Positions 24,921 to 35,233 of a stretch of DNA of 64,000 nt are shown piece after piece. The position numbers and the translations under genes were made by a program. Within the stretch, counting starts at the first letter, position 1; every line of letters starts with the position of its first letter. Source of the stretch: Mucilaginibacter pankratovii (GTDB lineage Bacteria; Bacteroidota; Bacteroidia; Sphingobacteriales; Sphingobacteriaceae); the NCBI RefSeq assembly GCF_014773265.1, contig NZ_JACWMY010000002.1:186001-250000 (forward strand). Reading direction: 5' to 3'. Below the pieces are notes generated by a model, which had not been told where the DNA came from, did not search any database, and saw only the letters and a program-made list of their open reading frames with translations.

Positions 24921-26840
24921 ATGCAAACCGGAGAAAACGAACAGGCCCTGCGCAAGATTATTGATTTTACCAGGCTAATAAGTATCACCATATTGGTTAT
25001 TCATTTCTATTTGTGCTGTTACCCGGCATTTAAAGAATTGAACCTTACCCATAAAATTGCAGATCATGTCTTGTTACCGCTTTCCAAAATGGCAATATTT
25101 AAAACGGTGCTCATCGCTAAACTGATCGCTCTGTTGTTGCTGGTTGTTTCGCTGATCGGCAGCAAGGGCAAAAGGGATGAAAAGATCAGGACGAAAACTG
25201 TCGTTACTTATTGCTTTACTGGTTTGCTGTTGTATTTTATCAGCACCATGTTTCTATCGCTTCCGTTTACAATAATCACGGTAGCTGCGGTTTATATAGG
25301 TACCACTTCATTTGGCTATCTTTTATTTATGACTGGCGGTGGCCTATTGTTTAGGATACTGAAACTCAAAATGGGCGACGATATCTTCAACAAGGAAAAT
25401 GAAACCTTTCCGCAGGAAGAAAGGCTATTGGAAAACGAATATTCGATTAACCTGCCTGCCAAGTATCAATTAAAAGGGAAAGAGCGTTATAGTTGGATTA
25501 ATATTATAAACCCTTTTCGCGGAACATTGGTTGGCGGCAGTCCCGGTGCCGGTAAATCCTATTTTGTGATCCGGCACATTATCACCCAGCACATTAAAAA
25601 AGGTTTTAGTATGCTCATATACGATTTCAAGTACGATGACTTATCCAAAATTGCTTACAATGCGCTTAGGGAACATGGAGGCAGGTCGTTTTATGTGATT
25701 AATTTTGAAAAGATCATGCATCGCAGCAATCCGCTGGAACCTGATACTATGCAGGATATTACCGATGCTATAGAATCTGCCCGTACGATCATGCTCGGGT
25801 TAAACCGCGAATGGATCAAAAAACAAGGAGACTTTTTCGTGGAATCACCCATAAACTTTGTAACCGCGTTGATCTGGTTTCTTAAAAAGTATGAAGGCGG
25901 TAAATACTGCACATTACCCCATGTGATCGAGTTGTCCCTGGTAGACTACAAAGACCTTTTCGCTGCGTTAAGTGAGGAACCAGAAATTGAAGTACTGATC
26001 AATCCATTCATCTCAGCCTGGAAAAATGAAGCCTATGAGCAATTGGAAGGCCAGATTGCGAGTGCTAAAATCAGCCTGGCCCGGCTGTCATCGCCACAAC
26101 TTTATTATGTGTTGAGTGGCAATGATTTTTCGTTGGATATAAATAACCCTGATAACCCTAAAGTAGTCTGCTTAGCAAACAACCCGCAAAAGTCACAGAT
26201 TTACGGCGCAGTTTTATCCTTGTATGTGAATCGTATCAACAAGTTGGTTAATCGTAAAAACCAACAAAAATGCAGTCTCATTTTTGACGAATTTCCGACG
26301 ATTTATTTTAACGGCATCGACAACCTGATTGCAACTGCACGTTCTAATAAGGTAGCGGTGACTTTGGCAGTTCAGGACTATAGCCAGTTAAAAAAAGACT
26401 ATGGTCGCGAACAGGCTGAGGTGATCATGAATATCGTTGGTAACATAATCTGTGGACAGGTTACCGGTGATACCGCTAAGCAGTTATCCGAACGCTTTGG
26501 TAAGATCAACCAGCAAAAGGAAAGCGTTTCGATCAATAGCAGCGATACTTCCATCAGTCGCTCTAACCAACTCGATTATGCTATACCAGCCTCTAAAATA
26601 GCAGGCCTGTCATCGGGCGAATTTGTGGGTATGGTAGCAGATGATCCCACCAATAAGATCGATCTTAAAATGTTTCATAACCAGATCCAAAATAACCACG
26701 AAACAATCAGTGCAGAAGAGGGTGCTTACCGAGAAATACCAAGTATCCGAGATATTAGCCCGAAAGAAATATTATTGAAGTACCAAGGCATTAAGGCGGA
26801 TATTAAAGTACTTATTGAAGAAATCGTCCATGACCATTAA
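24921..26840 (+). CDS. Type IV coupling protein (TraG/VirD4-like, MobC of CTn)
   Basis: 639 aa from the ATG at 24921, 4 bases after the relaxase stop; the upstream open frame to 24855 overlaps it. Several membrane segments lie in the first 170 residues (ISITILVIHFYLCCYP, VLIAKLIALLLLVVSLIG, VVTYCFTGLLLYFISTMF and SLPFTIITVAAVYIG). Walker A is VGGSPGAGKSYFV (about residue 205), and CSLIFDEFPTIY is Walker B. It hands the relaxase-DNA complex to the transfer channel. Last gene of the plus-strand Mob operon. Confidence 0.93.
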   Translation: MQTGENEQALRKIIDFTRLISITILVIHFYLCCYPAFKELNLTHKIADHVLLPLSKMAIFKTVLIAKLIALLLLVVSLIGSKGKRDEKIRTKTVVTYCFTGLLLYFISTMFLSLPFTIITVAAVYIGTTSFGYLLFMTGGGLLFRILKLKMGDDIFNKENETFPQEERLLENEYSINLPAKYQLKGKERYSWINIINPFRGTLVGGSPGAGKSYFVIRHIITQHIKKGFSMLIYDFKYDDLSKIAYNALREHGGRSFYVINFEKIMHRSNPLEPDTMQDITDAIESARTIMLGLNREWIKKQGDFFVESPINFVTALIWFLKKYEGGKYCTLPHVIELSLVDYKDLFAALSEEPEIEVLINPFISAWKNEAYEQLEGQIASAKISLARLSSPQLYYVLSGNDFSLDINNPDNPKVVCLANNPQKSQIYGAVLSLYVNRINKLVNRKNQQKCSLIFDEFPTIYFNGIDNLIATARSNKVAVTLAVQDYSQLKKDYGREQAEVIMNIVGNIICGQVTGDTAKQLSERFGKINQQKESVSINSSDTSISRSNQLDYAIPASKIAGLSSGEFVGMVADDPTNKIDLKMFHNQIQNNHETISAEEGAYREIPSIRDISPKEILLKYQGIKADIKVLIEEIVHDH

Positions 26841-27368
26841 CAAAAAGTGTATTTTAAGCATAAAAGCATGGTGCTTTGGAAAGTTGTTGTCTAAATTTCT
26901 GGTTATTTGACAGGACTACTTGCAAGATACAGAAAGTATCGTAGCATTGATTATCAATGAGATATAAGCTTTGAATTGCAAATTTGAATTCTCCCGCACC
27001 GGGCCTTCCCGAAGTCGCAAATTTAGCCTCGTCGCACTCATGAAGTCGATATAGTAGTAAAATATAGCGCTGAAATCATGTGAGCATAAGGTTCAATTAA
27101 GGTCGTATAAAAAGAGTAAATTCAAAAGCTATAAATATTTTTTCAAAATCATACAAGCAATTAAAATTATAATTAATTTTATAAGCCTACAAAATACACT
27201 TGGAATAATTACCTGAGCCTCATGTACTTAATTTCAATTTGGCTTCAATGAAAAGTTCCTTTAAAATAAACTGGATATAATTACTTAAACGTTTCTGGCA
27301 CAGAAGGGGAATTAGGGATGATGGAAAGTGGGCCAGCCGCCATAATAATAATTTAAAACCCTAAAGCC
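26841..27368. other. Intergenic 528 bases, AT-rich
   Basis: Separates the Mob operon from the RHS gene. No reading frame of note on either strand and no strong hairpin. The base composition becomes visibly AT-richer and stays so through the RHS gene, which fits later insertion of the RHS cargo. The RHS promoter should be in the last 150 bases, but no convincing TAnnTTTG element was found. Confidence 0.5.
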
Positions 27369-30300
27369 ATGTCAAAGATTAGATCCATATTAGTTTTATT
27401 GCTTTGCTCTTCTCGCCTATTTGCTCAAACCTCTTCTCAAGATTATTTAAAAAAAATCCAATCTGATAAGAATCCCCTTTATTCAGGCTTCAAAGGAGCG
27501 TTCTCTGTTTCAGACAACGGATCAGCCGTTTATAATTTACCTTTTCCTGTTACGCCTGGTCTCGGAGGAATGACGCCGAGAATTTCCTTAAATTATAATT
27601 CAAGTAGCTCTGTATCCATACTCGGAGAAGGCTGGTCAGTAGGCGGGTTTTCCTATATAAGTCGTAGTCCAAATACAGCCGCAACGGATTCAATGACGCA
27701 AAATATAACATTTGGACCAGAAGACAAACTAAGCCTCGATGGTGCGAGATTGGTCGGAGTGGATCCTAAAGCAATATACGGAATTGAAAATACAGAATAC
27801 AGAACTGAAAATAACCAATACAAAAAAATTACCGTTGAAGAAGTTAATGGAGCTCCCGTGGACGGAATCGCCTATTTTAAAGTGGTAACCAAAGACGGCT
27901 TAGAGTATTATTACGGCACTCTAAACGATGGTCTTTTAGGAAACCTTAATGGTATCGTCAGGACTTCAACCACACAAAAAAAAGGTATTGCTTATCTTTG
28001 GTTACTTACATTAGTAAAAGACAGGACCGGAAATTGGATTCGTTTTAATTACGATATATTATCCAGCTTTTACAAACCATCTTCGATATCTTATGGGGGA
28101 ACAGACAATAAGAGTCCAATAGGCGAGATAGTGTTTTCTTATTATGATGATGGGAAAGCAGTAAACCGTTGGGGTTGGGAAAGTGTAAAATATATACAGG
28201 GAGAAAAAATTATTTTAAATAAGCCCCTGGAATCTATTACGTCCAGATATTTGACGGACAAGAATGAAAAATTTACAGTCAGAACTTATCGATTCACCTA
28301 TGATTATGAGGATATCTCAAATAAACTTCTTCTAACCAAAATTGCACAAAGTGTCAAACAAAGCAAAAACAGCGATCTAATAGATGATTCGCCAAATGCC
28401 ATATTATTTGAATGGAAAAAAACAGATAGAAAAAAAGAAGACTTTTTTGTTAAAGTCAGCAGTGCTTCGCGGGATAATCTTCATCTCGAAGAAGATTATA
28501 AAGTAGCAGTTGCAGATTTCAACGGTGATGGGTTTCCGGACAAATTGCTACACAGAAATATCGGTGACCGAATTTCCCTCTTGCTAGGGATAAACGACAG
28601 AAAAGGCGGTTTCCAGCCGTCAATTGTAGATACAATAGTCAGAACGATTCCAAAAGATGCAAAAGCTTTTACGGGAGATTTTAATGCAGATGGCAAAAAC
28701 GACTTGGTATTTCTTTCGAATGAAAAGGACAGTCTCTCTATTTATCTTTATCTCGCTCAAAGCAATGCCAATGGAAACCACACCGGATTTAAAGAAACAG
28801 TGAAACATGGAGTTTTGAAATTGCCAGCTATCGGAATGAAAAAAATTCGATATGGTTTTGGTGATTTCAATGCTGACGGCTTTTCTGACATCATGGTTTA
28901 TTACCTCGAAAAAGATAAATTAAAATATCAGTCAATAGTATTTTTTGCCGACATGATACGTGCCGATAAACCGCGAGAGCTGGATAAGGGAGATATTCCT
29001 GATGAGAGCTTCATTTCGCAGCTTGCGGATATAAATGGAGATGGAATTACAGACCTTTTCTTTACCTGGACAGACAATTCCGGATGGTTTACAAGATCTT
29101 TTGTTTTTTCAAATAGCCGGCAGCTCGGACTGTCTGCAGTGGAAGATCAGCTAAGTAGTCATCGGATTGATTACGGGATTGTAGGTTATACCATAGATAC
29201 ATTACATAATGCGCCGATCCCTATTTCTTCTGTAATTGTTAAAGGAGACTATTCCAAATTGGGAAATATGATGATTTCAGACCTGAACCGGGACGGAAAT
29301 GTAGATGTTATAATTTCCAATTCAGGTAAAGACGGGTGGGACTACTATTGCGCAATTGGTAAAGGAAATGGCGAATTTGATTTTAATGATAAAAAAAATG
29401 TAACAAAAGAGGCTTTCGCTGTAAATCAAAAATCAAGTTTTGGAGACTTTAATGGGGATGGCATTCTTGATATAATAATACAACGTACCGATCAAAAAGG
29501 ATGGCATTCACTGGTCGGTTTCGGGGATGGTAAAGGAACTTTTCAACTCAAAAACCAGTCGTCAAAATTAGTTACATTGTTGAATAGAAATTTCTCTTAC
29601 AGTCAGCAGGTTGTAACCGACTTTGTCCTGCCGGTAATTTATAATAGACATTACAAAACATTGTTTGATTCAAAGATAACGCCTATTGAAGCATGCAATC
29701 TTAACGATCATGAATGTGTAATGCGCAATATCCGAATGATTTTTCCGGTTGAAACGGGTTTTTTTCCCAACGAGCAAAGACCATATGCAGCACCCATGGC
29801 GCAACCGCTTAAGGATTTTATCGACACCGACCTTAATTTTGATAACAACGTTAAGCGAATTATCGGAGCATCTTATACAGGGGATTCAACGGTAACAAAC
29901 ATTTTTGGCAGTTATAAATATTATACTAAAATAACGTACGGGGATTATTGGCAACCATATGTAGTAGATCTTAACGGCGATGGCCTATCAGATTTACTGC
30001 TAACCTACCCTGTACAAATTCCGAGCGATACAAGTTTACGAGAGCAACGGAACGATCTTGAAGACGGGTTATATACGTTCACAGCTATAAATGACAACAC
30101 AAAAGCTGGTGTTATTTCCAATTTTCTCCACTCTAACAAGGAAAGAATAAAAATAAGTTACTCTTCAATTCTTAAGTCGACCGCGCCCCAGTTTATTACT
30201 ACGATGTCTTACCCCTTTATCCCGTGGAATTCAGCACAATATGCAGTAGATACTTTAGCGGTTACTGACGGACAGGGGAAAAACACCTTTAAGCAAACAC

Positions 30301-33300
30301 ATTACACTTATCGAGGAGGCATTTATGCCCTAAACGGACGAGGGTTTCTGGGTTTTCAAGAAACATCAGTTAATAATATTCAAAATGGGAATTATTCAAT
30401 CAAAAAATTTCTTCAGGACAGGAAAAACATGTTGAAAGGATTAATGCCTGTAACGCAGATTCAGACCTTTGTAAAACCAGGCCGGAAGGTTAATGAAGAG
30501 AATTTTGAATACTTGTTAAGTGCTGCGGACAAAGGGACTTCTTTCAACTTGTTCTGTGTTCGTCAAAATGTTACTAGTAACGACCTTAACGGGATTATGA
30601 CTTATTTTTCTGAAATAGGTTCGACCTATGATAGTTATGGAAATTTATTAACGTCCCGAACAAAAAAAGGAACAGGCGGTGACGGGGAAATAATAATTGA
30701 TCTGAAGAATACCTATTATGAACAGCAAGGGAACGAATGGGAAAACTCCTGGTTAATCGGCAGGCTAAAGTCTAGTTCAATTAAAACTATTCGAAGCGGC
30801 ACCGAGGTAGAGCGTATCGCAAAATTTGAATATGACAGTCAAAACGGCCAGTTGATAAAGGAGGTTAGTGATGCCCAAGATACGTTGCTCAGTATTACTA
30901 AAGAATATGCACTCAATAAATACGGTAATATTTACCGCAGCACCCTTTACCCGACCTTTTCTAAAACCGTAAACAATACCAGAATTACAATTACACAATA
31001 CTCAAAGGACGGGCGCTTTGTTGAGCAAATGCTGGATCCAATGGGTTATATTACATATAAGAAATACGAACCTGTTCAGGGACTTTTAGTATCAAGTGCA
31101 ATGGGCGACGCTCAGACACAGACTATAATAAAAGCTGACGTGATAGGCAGATACCAGACCATATCAGCGCCAGATGGTAGTCAAACTCAAATCGAAAAAA
31201 GAATATGTAATGATTGCGGGTTTGGTTTGCCTAACGGATATGTCTCTATTGAGCGAAACAATACTTCGAACCTTCCGACACTACGTTTTTACAACGTTGA
31301 AGATAAGAATGTCGGAACAATAATATTCGATCATAAAGGCAGAGCAATCATTACCGTAAATAATTTTGATCGGCAGGGTAATCTTATAAGAGAATCAATG
31401 CCTTACTTCAGCGGTTCAAAACCCCGATTTACGAGACATCGATACGATGCCTTAAATAGAAAAATACTTTCGATTTTTCCAGATTCTACAAAAGTAAAAT
31501 TCGTGTACTATGGACTTACTGATACTGTTTTTAATGAGAAAGGTCAGCGGCGGATAACAGTAAAAAACTTGCTTGGCGAAGTCGAAAAGACTGCCGATGA
31601 CAATGGATTTTACGTAACCTATCAATATGATGGTTTCGGAAGAATAATACAAATGACAGATGCCCAGCAAAGGACCTTTCGTATGCAATATGATTTGAAT
31701 GGAAACAGAACTCTGTATCGTAATCCGAATTACAAACGAGATGAAATTGCTGAATACAATGCCTTTAGCCAAAAAACAATGTATACCGATGCTAACGGTT
31801 ACGCCAAGCGTTATGAATATGATGCGCTGGACAGATTAACTCAACTGAATGCACTGCGGCCGGGGCACCTGGAGCGGATAATTTATTCCTATGTTCAGCA
31901 ATCTGAAAAAGAGAATGGAAAAGGCAAAATCAAACTTATTCAGAGTTTCTCTGATGATCATCCTTACGATGAAATATTTACATATACTGAGGCCGGTAAA
32001 ATTAAAACTCATCGTTTCGCAGCATTCAATTTAAATAATCGAATGCACGCAAACAATAAAAATGTCTTCACTTACACAGGTATTAAGGAACGCGATAATT
32101 TAGAATACGTTTATACATATGAGAAAGGTTTAGTGAAATCTATCACCTATCCTTATTCAGCCCAAAAAAATGACAAACGCTTCATTGTGCTTTATAATTA
32201 TAACAACGGTACTTTAGTTAAAGCTGAAGTTTCCGTAAACGGCACCAAACAGAATGTCTGGGAACTTGGAGAAACTGATGCTTCCGGCTTGGTTGGTTCC
32301 TATAAATTGGGTGATGAGATTGCGGCAACTCAAAAATATGATCCAATGGTTTCCAACTTAGAGCGTTTGGAATACTCCTCGGCAGGAAAGTTGCTGGCAG
32401 GCATTAGTTACGATTACGATAAACTCGGCAACGTGATTCGTCAAGGTGATTTAAAACGACCGTTGTTAGTCGATTCGCTTTTTTACGATAATTTAAATCG
32501 TATCGCGGAGGTAAGGACCGGTAAATACTCTACACGTGTGGGTTATAACCTTAACGGGTCGATTCGCGAAAAAACATTTGGGACTGAAATGAAGTTTGAG
32601 TTTTCATATGAGCCAGGAACAGATAAATTCAGTTCAATAAAGCGAACGGAACTTCCAACGGGAATAACCTCAACAAAAGGAGTACAGTACGATGGATACG
32701 GAAATGAACTTTCAACTTTTCCTTTCTCGGTTTCGAATAAATCTGCAGGTATAGCCTATAATCAATATAATTTACCTTTCAGCGTTGGGGATATTAATTT
32801 CTATTATGCTTTTGATGAATCCAAAGTGGGTATTTATGATTATGACAATCATAAAGGCGTGTCATATTTAGGAGGAATGTCTGAATTGGAATATCACTTC
32901 AGCGGTTCAGACAATAACGGGATATTGTTTAATCATCGTGCTGTTATCTTGGTAAACGGCAGTCCTGTTGCACATGTTGATAGCAGGACAGGCGGAATTT
33001 CATTTTTATTAAAAGATGCGAACAATTCACTTATTGCCATAGCCGATACTAAAGGAAAGTTATTGGACAGCATGGCCTTCGACGTCTGGGGTCTAAAGAG
33101 AGACGTAAACAATTGGAAATATGATTGGAAATCGCTTTCAAAAGAGACATTGGATTTAGCTGAAAAAGGTTTTCTCGGTGGAATATCATTGGCAAATTAC
33201 GGCTTGGTAGACATGACCGCTAGAATGTATTGCCCCATAACCGGTCGCTTCATAAGTGTCGATCCAGTTGTCGATAATTCATTTTCGCCAACGCAATTTG

Positions 33301-34445
33301 CTAACGGATATACTTATGGCTATAATAATCCGCCTGTCTTCATTGATCCCGGCGGTAAGTGGGGGTTTATAGTAGTTGCTGTAGTGGCAGCGTACCTGGG
33401 AGGGTCAGCGGCTGGTGGCTCTCTCCTACCTTGGCAGTGGAATGAAAATTGGTGGAAGGGGGCACTGGTTGGCGTAGTTTCAGTTGCAGGAGGGTACGCA
33501 GTTGCGGGGCCAGCGATGTTCACGGGAGGTATGACGGCAGGAACCGCTGTACTGAGCGGAGCTGCGGCTGGATTTGCCGGTGGATTTACCGCAACGTTAG
33601 TAAACGGAGGGAATTTCGAACAGGCTTTGGAAAACGGTTTTAAAGGAGGCGTAATCGGAGGCGTGACTGCCGGCTTTACTTTTGGTATAGGCACCGCTTT
33701 CGGGAATCCAGAAGCAATGAGCGGTGGCTATTTCGCGAAAGCTGCTGTACATGGAATAAACCAAGGAATCGCCAGCGAAGCAATGGGAGGAAGCTTTGAG
33801 CACGGTTTTCTTGCCGGTTCATTTGTCACTTTGGCTGGGCCATTATCATCTCAAATTTCTTTATCTCCTGAACTTAAGACTATGGTCTCCGCACTGATTG
33901 GGGGTACGTCTTCCATGTTAGGCGGGGGTAAATTTGCAAATGGGGCGCTTTCTGGGGCTTTAATAGATATATATAACGACAAACAACATCCGTGTGGAGA
34001 CAGCAGGCTACCTTTGTGTACAAGGGTAAGTTCAAGTGCATCTATCAGGTTAAATACACAAGGTCCGGCAAGATTAGGTATTTCAGTGCCTTTTGGTGAG
34101 GGAAGTGCCAGGGGAAGCATTTCTATACCTTACAAATTAGGTGTTGTAAACGGTAGTTTCGGATTTTCCTCAAATTTTGATAATTCTACTACGCTGTTTG
34201 TCGGTGCTAACGCACCCGGAAGCTTATCGCGCCTTTTGTCATTTAACGTGGGAGCAACAATGGGCGATTATAATTCCATGACGCTACAGCTCAAGGCTCT
34301 GAATGCTATTAATGGGACAGCGAACATATATTATAACGATAATTGGGCGCTTAATAATTACACTGCGAGCCCTACTCTTCAAAATATATTCAGCGATGTC
34401 ATGAACTATATCTACTCCGGCGGAACAGTTAGCCCAACTCCTTAA
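27369..34445 (+). CDS. Giant secreted RHS-repeat protein with SpvB and FG-GAP domains
   Basis: 2358 aa. Order: signal peptide (SILVLLLCSSRLFAQ), SpvB/TcaC-like domain (about residues 35-350: GAFSVSDNGSAVYNLPFPV, LNYNSSSSVSILGEGWSVGG), seven FG-GAP/VCBS calcium-type motifs DxNxDG (about 382, 435, 498, 554, 637, 694, 866), RHS/YD repeats (about 1080-1900: YDGFGRIIQ, YDALDRLTQLN, YDKLGNVIRQ), an RHS core end (PITGRFISVDP about 1956, then YGYNNPPVFIDPGG near 1990) and a C-terminal variable part of about 365 residues. That tail has a Gly/Ala-rich hydrophobic stretch then a beta-rich segment with no recognised toxin fold. RHS cores usually encapsulate a C-terminal toxin. No immunity gene follows directly; a terminator does. 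Composition is AT-richer than the Mob genes. Confidence 0.93.
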   Translation: MSKIRSILVLLLCSSRLFAQTSSQDYLKKIQSDKNPLYSGFKGAFSVSDNGSAVYNLPFPVTPGLGGMTPRISLNYNSSSSVSILGEGWSVGGFSYISRSPNTAATDSMTQNITFGPEDKLSLDGARLVGVDPKAIYGIENTEYRTENNQYKKITVEEVNGAPVDGIAYFKVVTKDGLEYYYGTLNDGLLGNLNGIVRTSTTQKKGIAYLWLLTLVKDRTGNWIRFNYDILSSFYKPSSISYGGTDNKSPIGEIVFSYYDDGKAVNRWGWESVKYIQGEKIILNKPLESITSRYLTDKNEKFTVRTYRFTYDYEDISNKLLLTKIAQSVKQSKNSDLIDDSPNAILFEWKKTDRKKEDFFVKVSSASRDNLHLEEDYKVAVADFNGDGFPDKLLHRNIGDRISLLLGINDRKGGFQPSIVDTIVRTIPKDAKAFTGDFNADGKNDLVFLSNEKDSLSIYLYLAQSNANGNHTGFKETVKHGVLKLPAIGMKKIRYGFGDFNADGFSDIMVYYLEKDKLKYQSIVFFADMIRADKPRELDKGDIPDESFISQLADINGDGITDLFFTWTDNSGWFTRSFVFSNSRQLGLSAVEDQLSSHRIDYGIVGYTIDTLHNAPIPISSVIVKGDYSKLGNMMISDLNRDGNVDVIISNSGKDGWDYYCAIGKGNGEFDFNDKKNVTKEAFAVNQKSSFGDFNGDGILDIIIQRTDQKGWHSLVGFGDGKGTFQLKNQSSKLVTLLNRNFSYSQQVVTDFVLPVIYNRHYKTLFDSKITPIEACNLNDHECVMRNIRMIFPVETGFFPNEQRPYAAPMAQPLKDFIDTDLNFDNNVKRIIGASYTGDSTVTNIFGSYKYYTKITYGDYWQPYVVDLNGDGLSDLLLTYPVQIPSDTSLREQRNDLEDGLYTFTAINDNTKAGVISNFLHSNKERIKISYSSILKSTAPQFITTMSYPFIPWNSAQYAVDTLAVTDGQGKNTFKQTHYTYRGGIYALNGRGFLGFQETSVNNIQNGNYSIKKFLQDRKNMLKGLMPVTQIQTFVKPGRKVNEENFEYLLSAADKGTSFNLFCVRQNVTSNDLNGIMTYFSEIGSTYDSYGNLLTSRTKKGTGGDGEIIIDLKNTYYEQQGNEWENSWLIGRLKSSSIKTIRSGTEVERIAKFEYDSQNGQLIKEVSDAQDTLLSITKEYALNKYGNIYRSTLYPTFSKTVNNTRITITQYSKDGRFVEQMLDPMGYITYKKYEPVQGLLVSSAMGDAQTQTIIKADVIGRYQTISAPDGSQTQIEKRICNDCGFGLPNGYVSIERNNTSNLPTLRFYNVEDKNVGTIIFDHKGRAIITVNNFDRQGNLIRESMPYFSGSKPRFTRHRYDALNRKILSIFPDSTKVKFVYYGLTDTVFNEKGQRRITVKNLLGEVEKTADDNGFYVTYQYDGFGRIIQMTDAQQRTFRMQYDLNGNRTLYRNPNYKRDEIAEYNAFSQKTMYTDANGYAKRYEYDALDRLTQLNALRPGHLERIIYSYVQQSEKENGKGKIKLIQSFSDDHPYDEIFTYTEAGKIKTHRFAAFNLNNRMHANNKNVFTYTGIKERDNLEYVYTYEKGLVKSITYPYSAQKNDKRFIVLYNYNNGTLVKAEVSVNGTKQNVWELGETDASGLVGSYKLGDEIAATQKYDPMVSNLERLEYSSAGKLLAGISYDYDKLGNVIRQGDLKRPLLVDSLFYDNLNRIAEVRTGKYSTRVGYNLNGSIREKTFGTEMKFEFSYEPGTDKFSSIKRTELPTGITSTKGVQYDGYGNELSTFPFSVSNKSAGIAYNQYNLPFSVGDINFYYAFDESKVGIYDYDNHKGVSYLGGMSELEYHFSGSDNNGILFNHRAVILVNGSPVAHVDSRTGGISFLLKDANNSLIAIADTKGKLLDSMAFDVWGLKRDVNNWKYDWKSLSKETLDLAEKGFLGGISLANYGLVDMTARMYCPITGRFISVDPVVDNSFSPTQFANGYTYGYNNPPVFIDPGGKWGFIVVAVVAAYLGGSAAGGSLLPWQWNENWWKGALVGVVSVAGGYAVAGPAMFTGGMTAGTAVLSGAAAGFAGGFTATLVNGGNFEQALENGFKGGVIGGVTAGFTFGIGTAFGNPEAMSGGYFAKAAVHGINQGIASEAMGGSFEHGFLAGSFVTLAGPLSSQISLSPELKTMVSALIGGTSSMLGGGKFANGALSGALIDIYNDKQHPCGDSRLPLCTRVSSSASIRLNTQGPARLGISVPFGEGSARGSISIPYKLGVVNGSFGFSSNFDNSTTLFVGANAPGSLSRLLSFNVGATMGDYNSMTLQLKALNAINGTANIYYNDNWALNNYTASPTLQNIFSDVMNYIYSGGTVSPTP

Positions 34446-34452
34446 ATATTAC

Positions 34453-34482
34453 CTGTCTGCCCTAATGATTTAGGGCAGACAG
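34453..34482 (+). terminator. Terminator of the RHS gene
   Basis: CTGTCTGCCCTAA (34453-34465) pairs perfectly with TTAGGGCAGACAG (34470-34482), loop TGAT. The stem starts 8 bases after the RHS stop and is followed by AATTTGTATCC, a weak T-tract. Confidence 0.8.
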
Positions 34483-34573
34483 AATTTGTATCCTTACCAT
34501 CGTTCCTTATTTTATGTTTACAATTTATGCTAAAAACATTAGTATGTTAAAATCCATTTGATAATTTTGTGTG

Positions 34574-35233
34574 ATGTATTATGCCGGGAAATTTTACGAA
34601 GTGTTCAAAAAGGATTTGTGTGATTGGGTCTGGAACAACAAAAAGCTCCTGCGTAAGATCACACCGCACAACCTTAAATACCTGTTTGAGTTTCATGCTA
34701 ACCGTGGCCTGTCCATTGACCTCCGGCGTTTTGAACCCGAGTATTACCTGGAAGTATTTTATCCGCCTGAAATTAAGAAGGCGTCCATAGATGAGTTTGT
34801 CAGAAAGGCATGCGTAGTTATTGCTCAAAATTTACAGCGGGACGGACGCACGGATCTAACTTTAACCATTACCGTAAGGCACATGGTTTCCGAGCAGAGC
34901 CACTGGAAAACCTTCCTTATCGATGAAAATTTTAACGGTAAACTCTTGTGGCCGCTGACAAAAAATAGGAAGATTGGTATTACCACTTCAACGATATATC
35001 TTAGCCTTATGACCCTTAATGATTTTAACGCGCTGAATAAGGATGAAAGTGCCGCTGCAGCGATTCATGGGAAATTTGTTGACATACGTTATGAGGACAA
35101 TTTTAAAGTAGCGTTATACAGTCATCCTGAATTCTATGTTGAAGTGTTTTATGAAGGAAAAAACAACCAGATAGTGCGCTGCCGGGCCTTTACCTCGGCA
35201 ACGCAACTGGCCGCTTATATTCATTTAACCTAA
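34574..35233 (+). CDS. Unknown cytoplasmic protein with an internal duplication
   Basis: 219 aa from the ATG at 34574 (a GTG precedes it). No family recognised and no signal peptide. Two segments look alike: FEPEYYLEVFYPPE near residue 53 and HPEFYVEVFYEGKNN near 182, each followed by a helix, so it may be two copies of one alpha/beta unit. It sits 90 bases after the RHS terminator on the same strand and overlaps the 3' end of the convergent outer-membrane gene by 4 bases. It could be an immunity protein for the RHS tail, but the terminator between them argues against strict co-transcription. Confidence 0.7.
   Translation: MYYAGKFYEVFKKDLCDWVWNNKKLLRKITPHNLKYLFEFHANRGLSIDLRRFEPEYYLEVFYPPEIKKASIDEFVRKACVVIAQNLQRDGRTDLTLTITVRHMVSEQSHWKTFLIDENFNGKLLWPLTKNRKIGITTSTIYLSLMTLNDFNALNKDESAAAAIHGKFVDIRYEDNFKVALYSHPEFYVEVFYEGKNNQIVRCRAFTSATQLAAYIHLT

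Noticed and set aside
27369..34445. Type VI secretion effector (RHS class)
   Set aside because: The protein has a Sec signal peptide and no PAAR or VgrG partner is present, so T6SS delivery is not supported.
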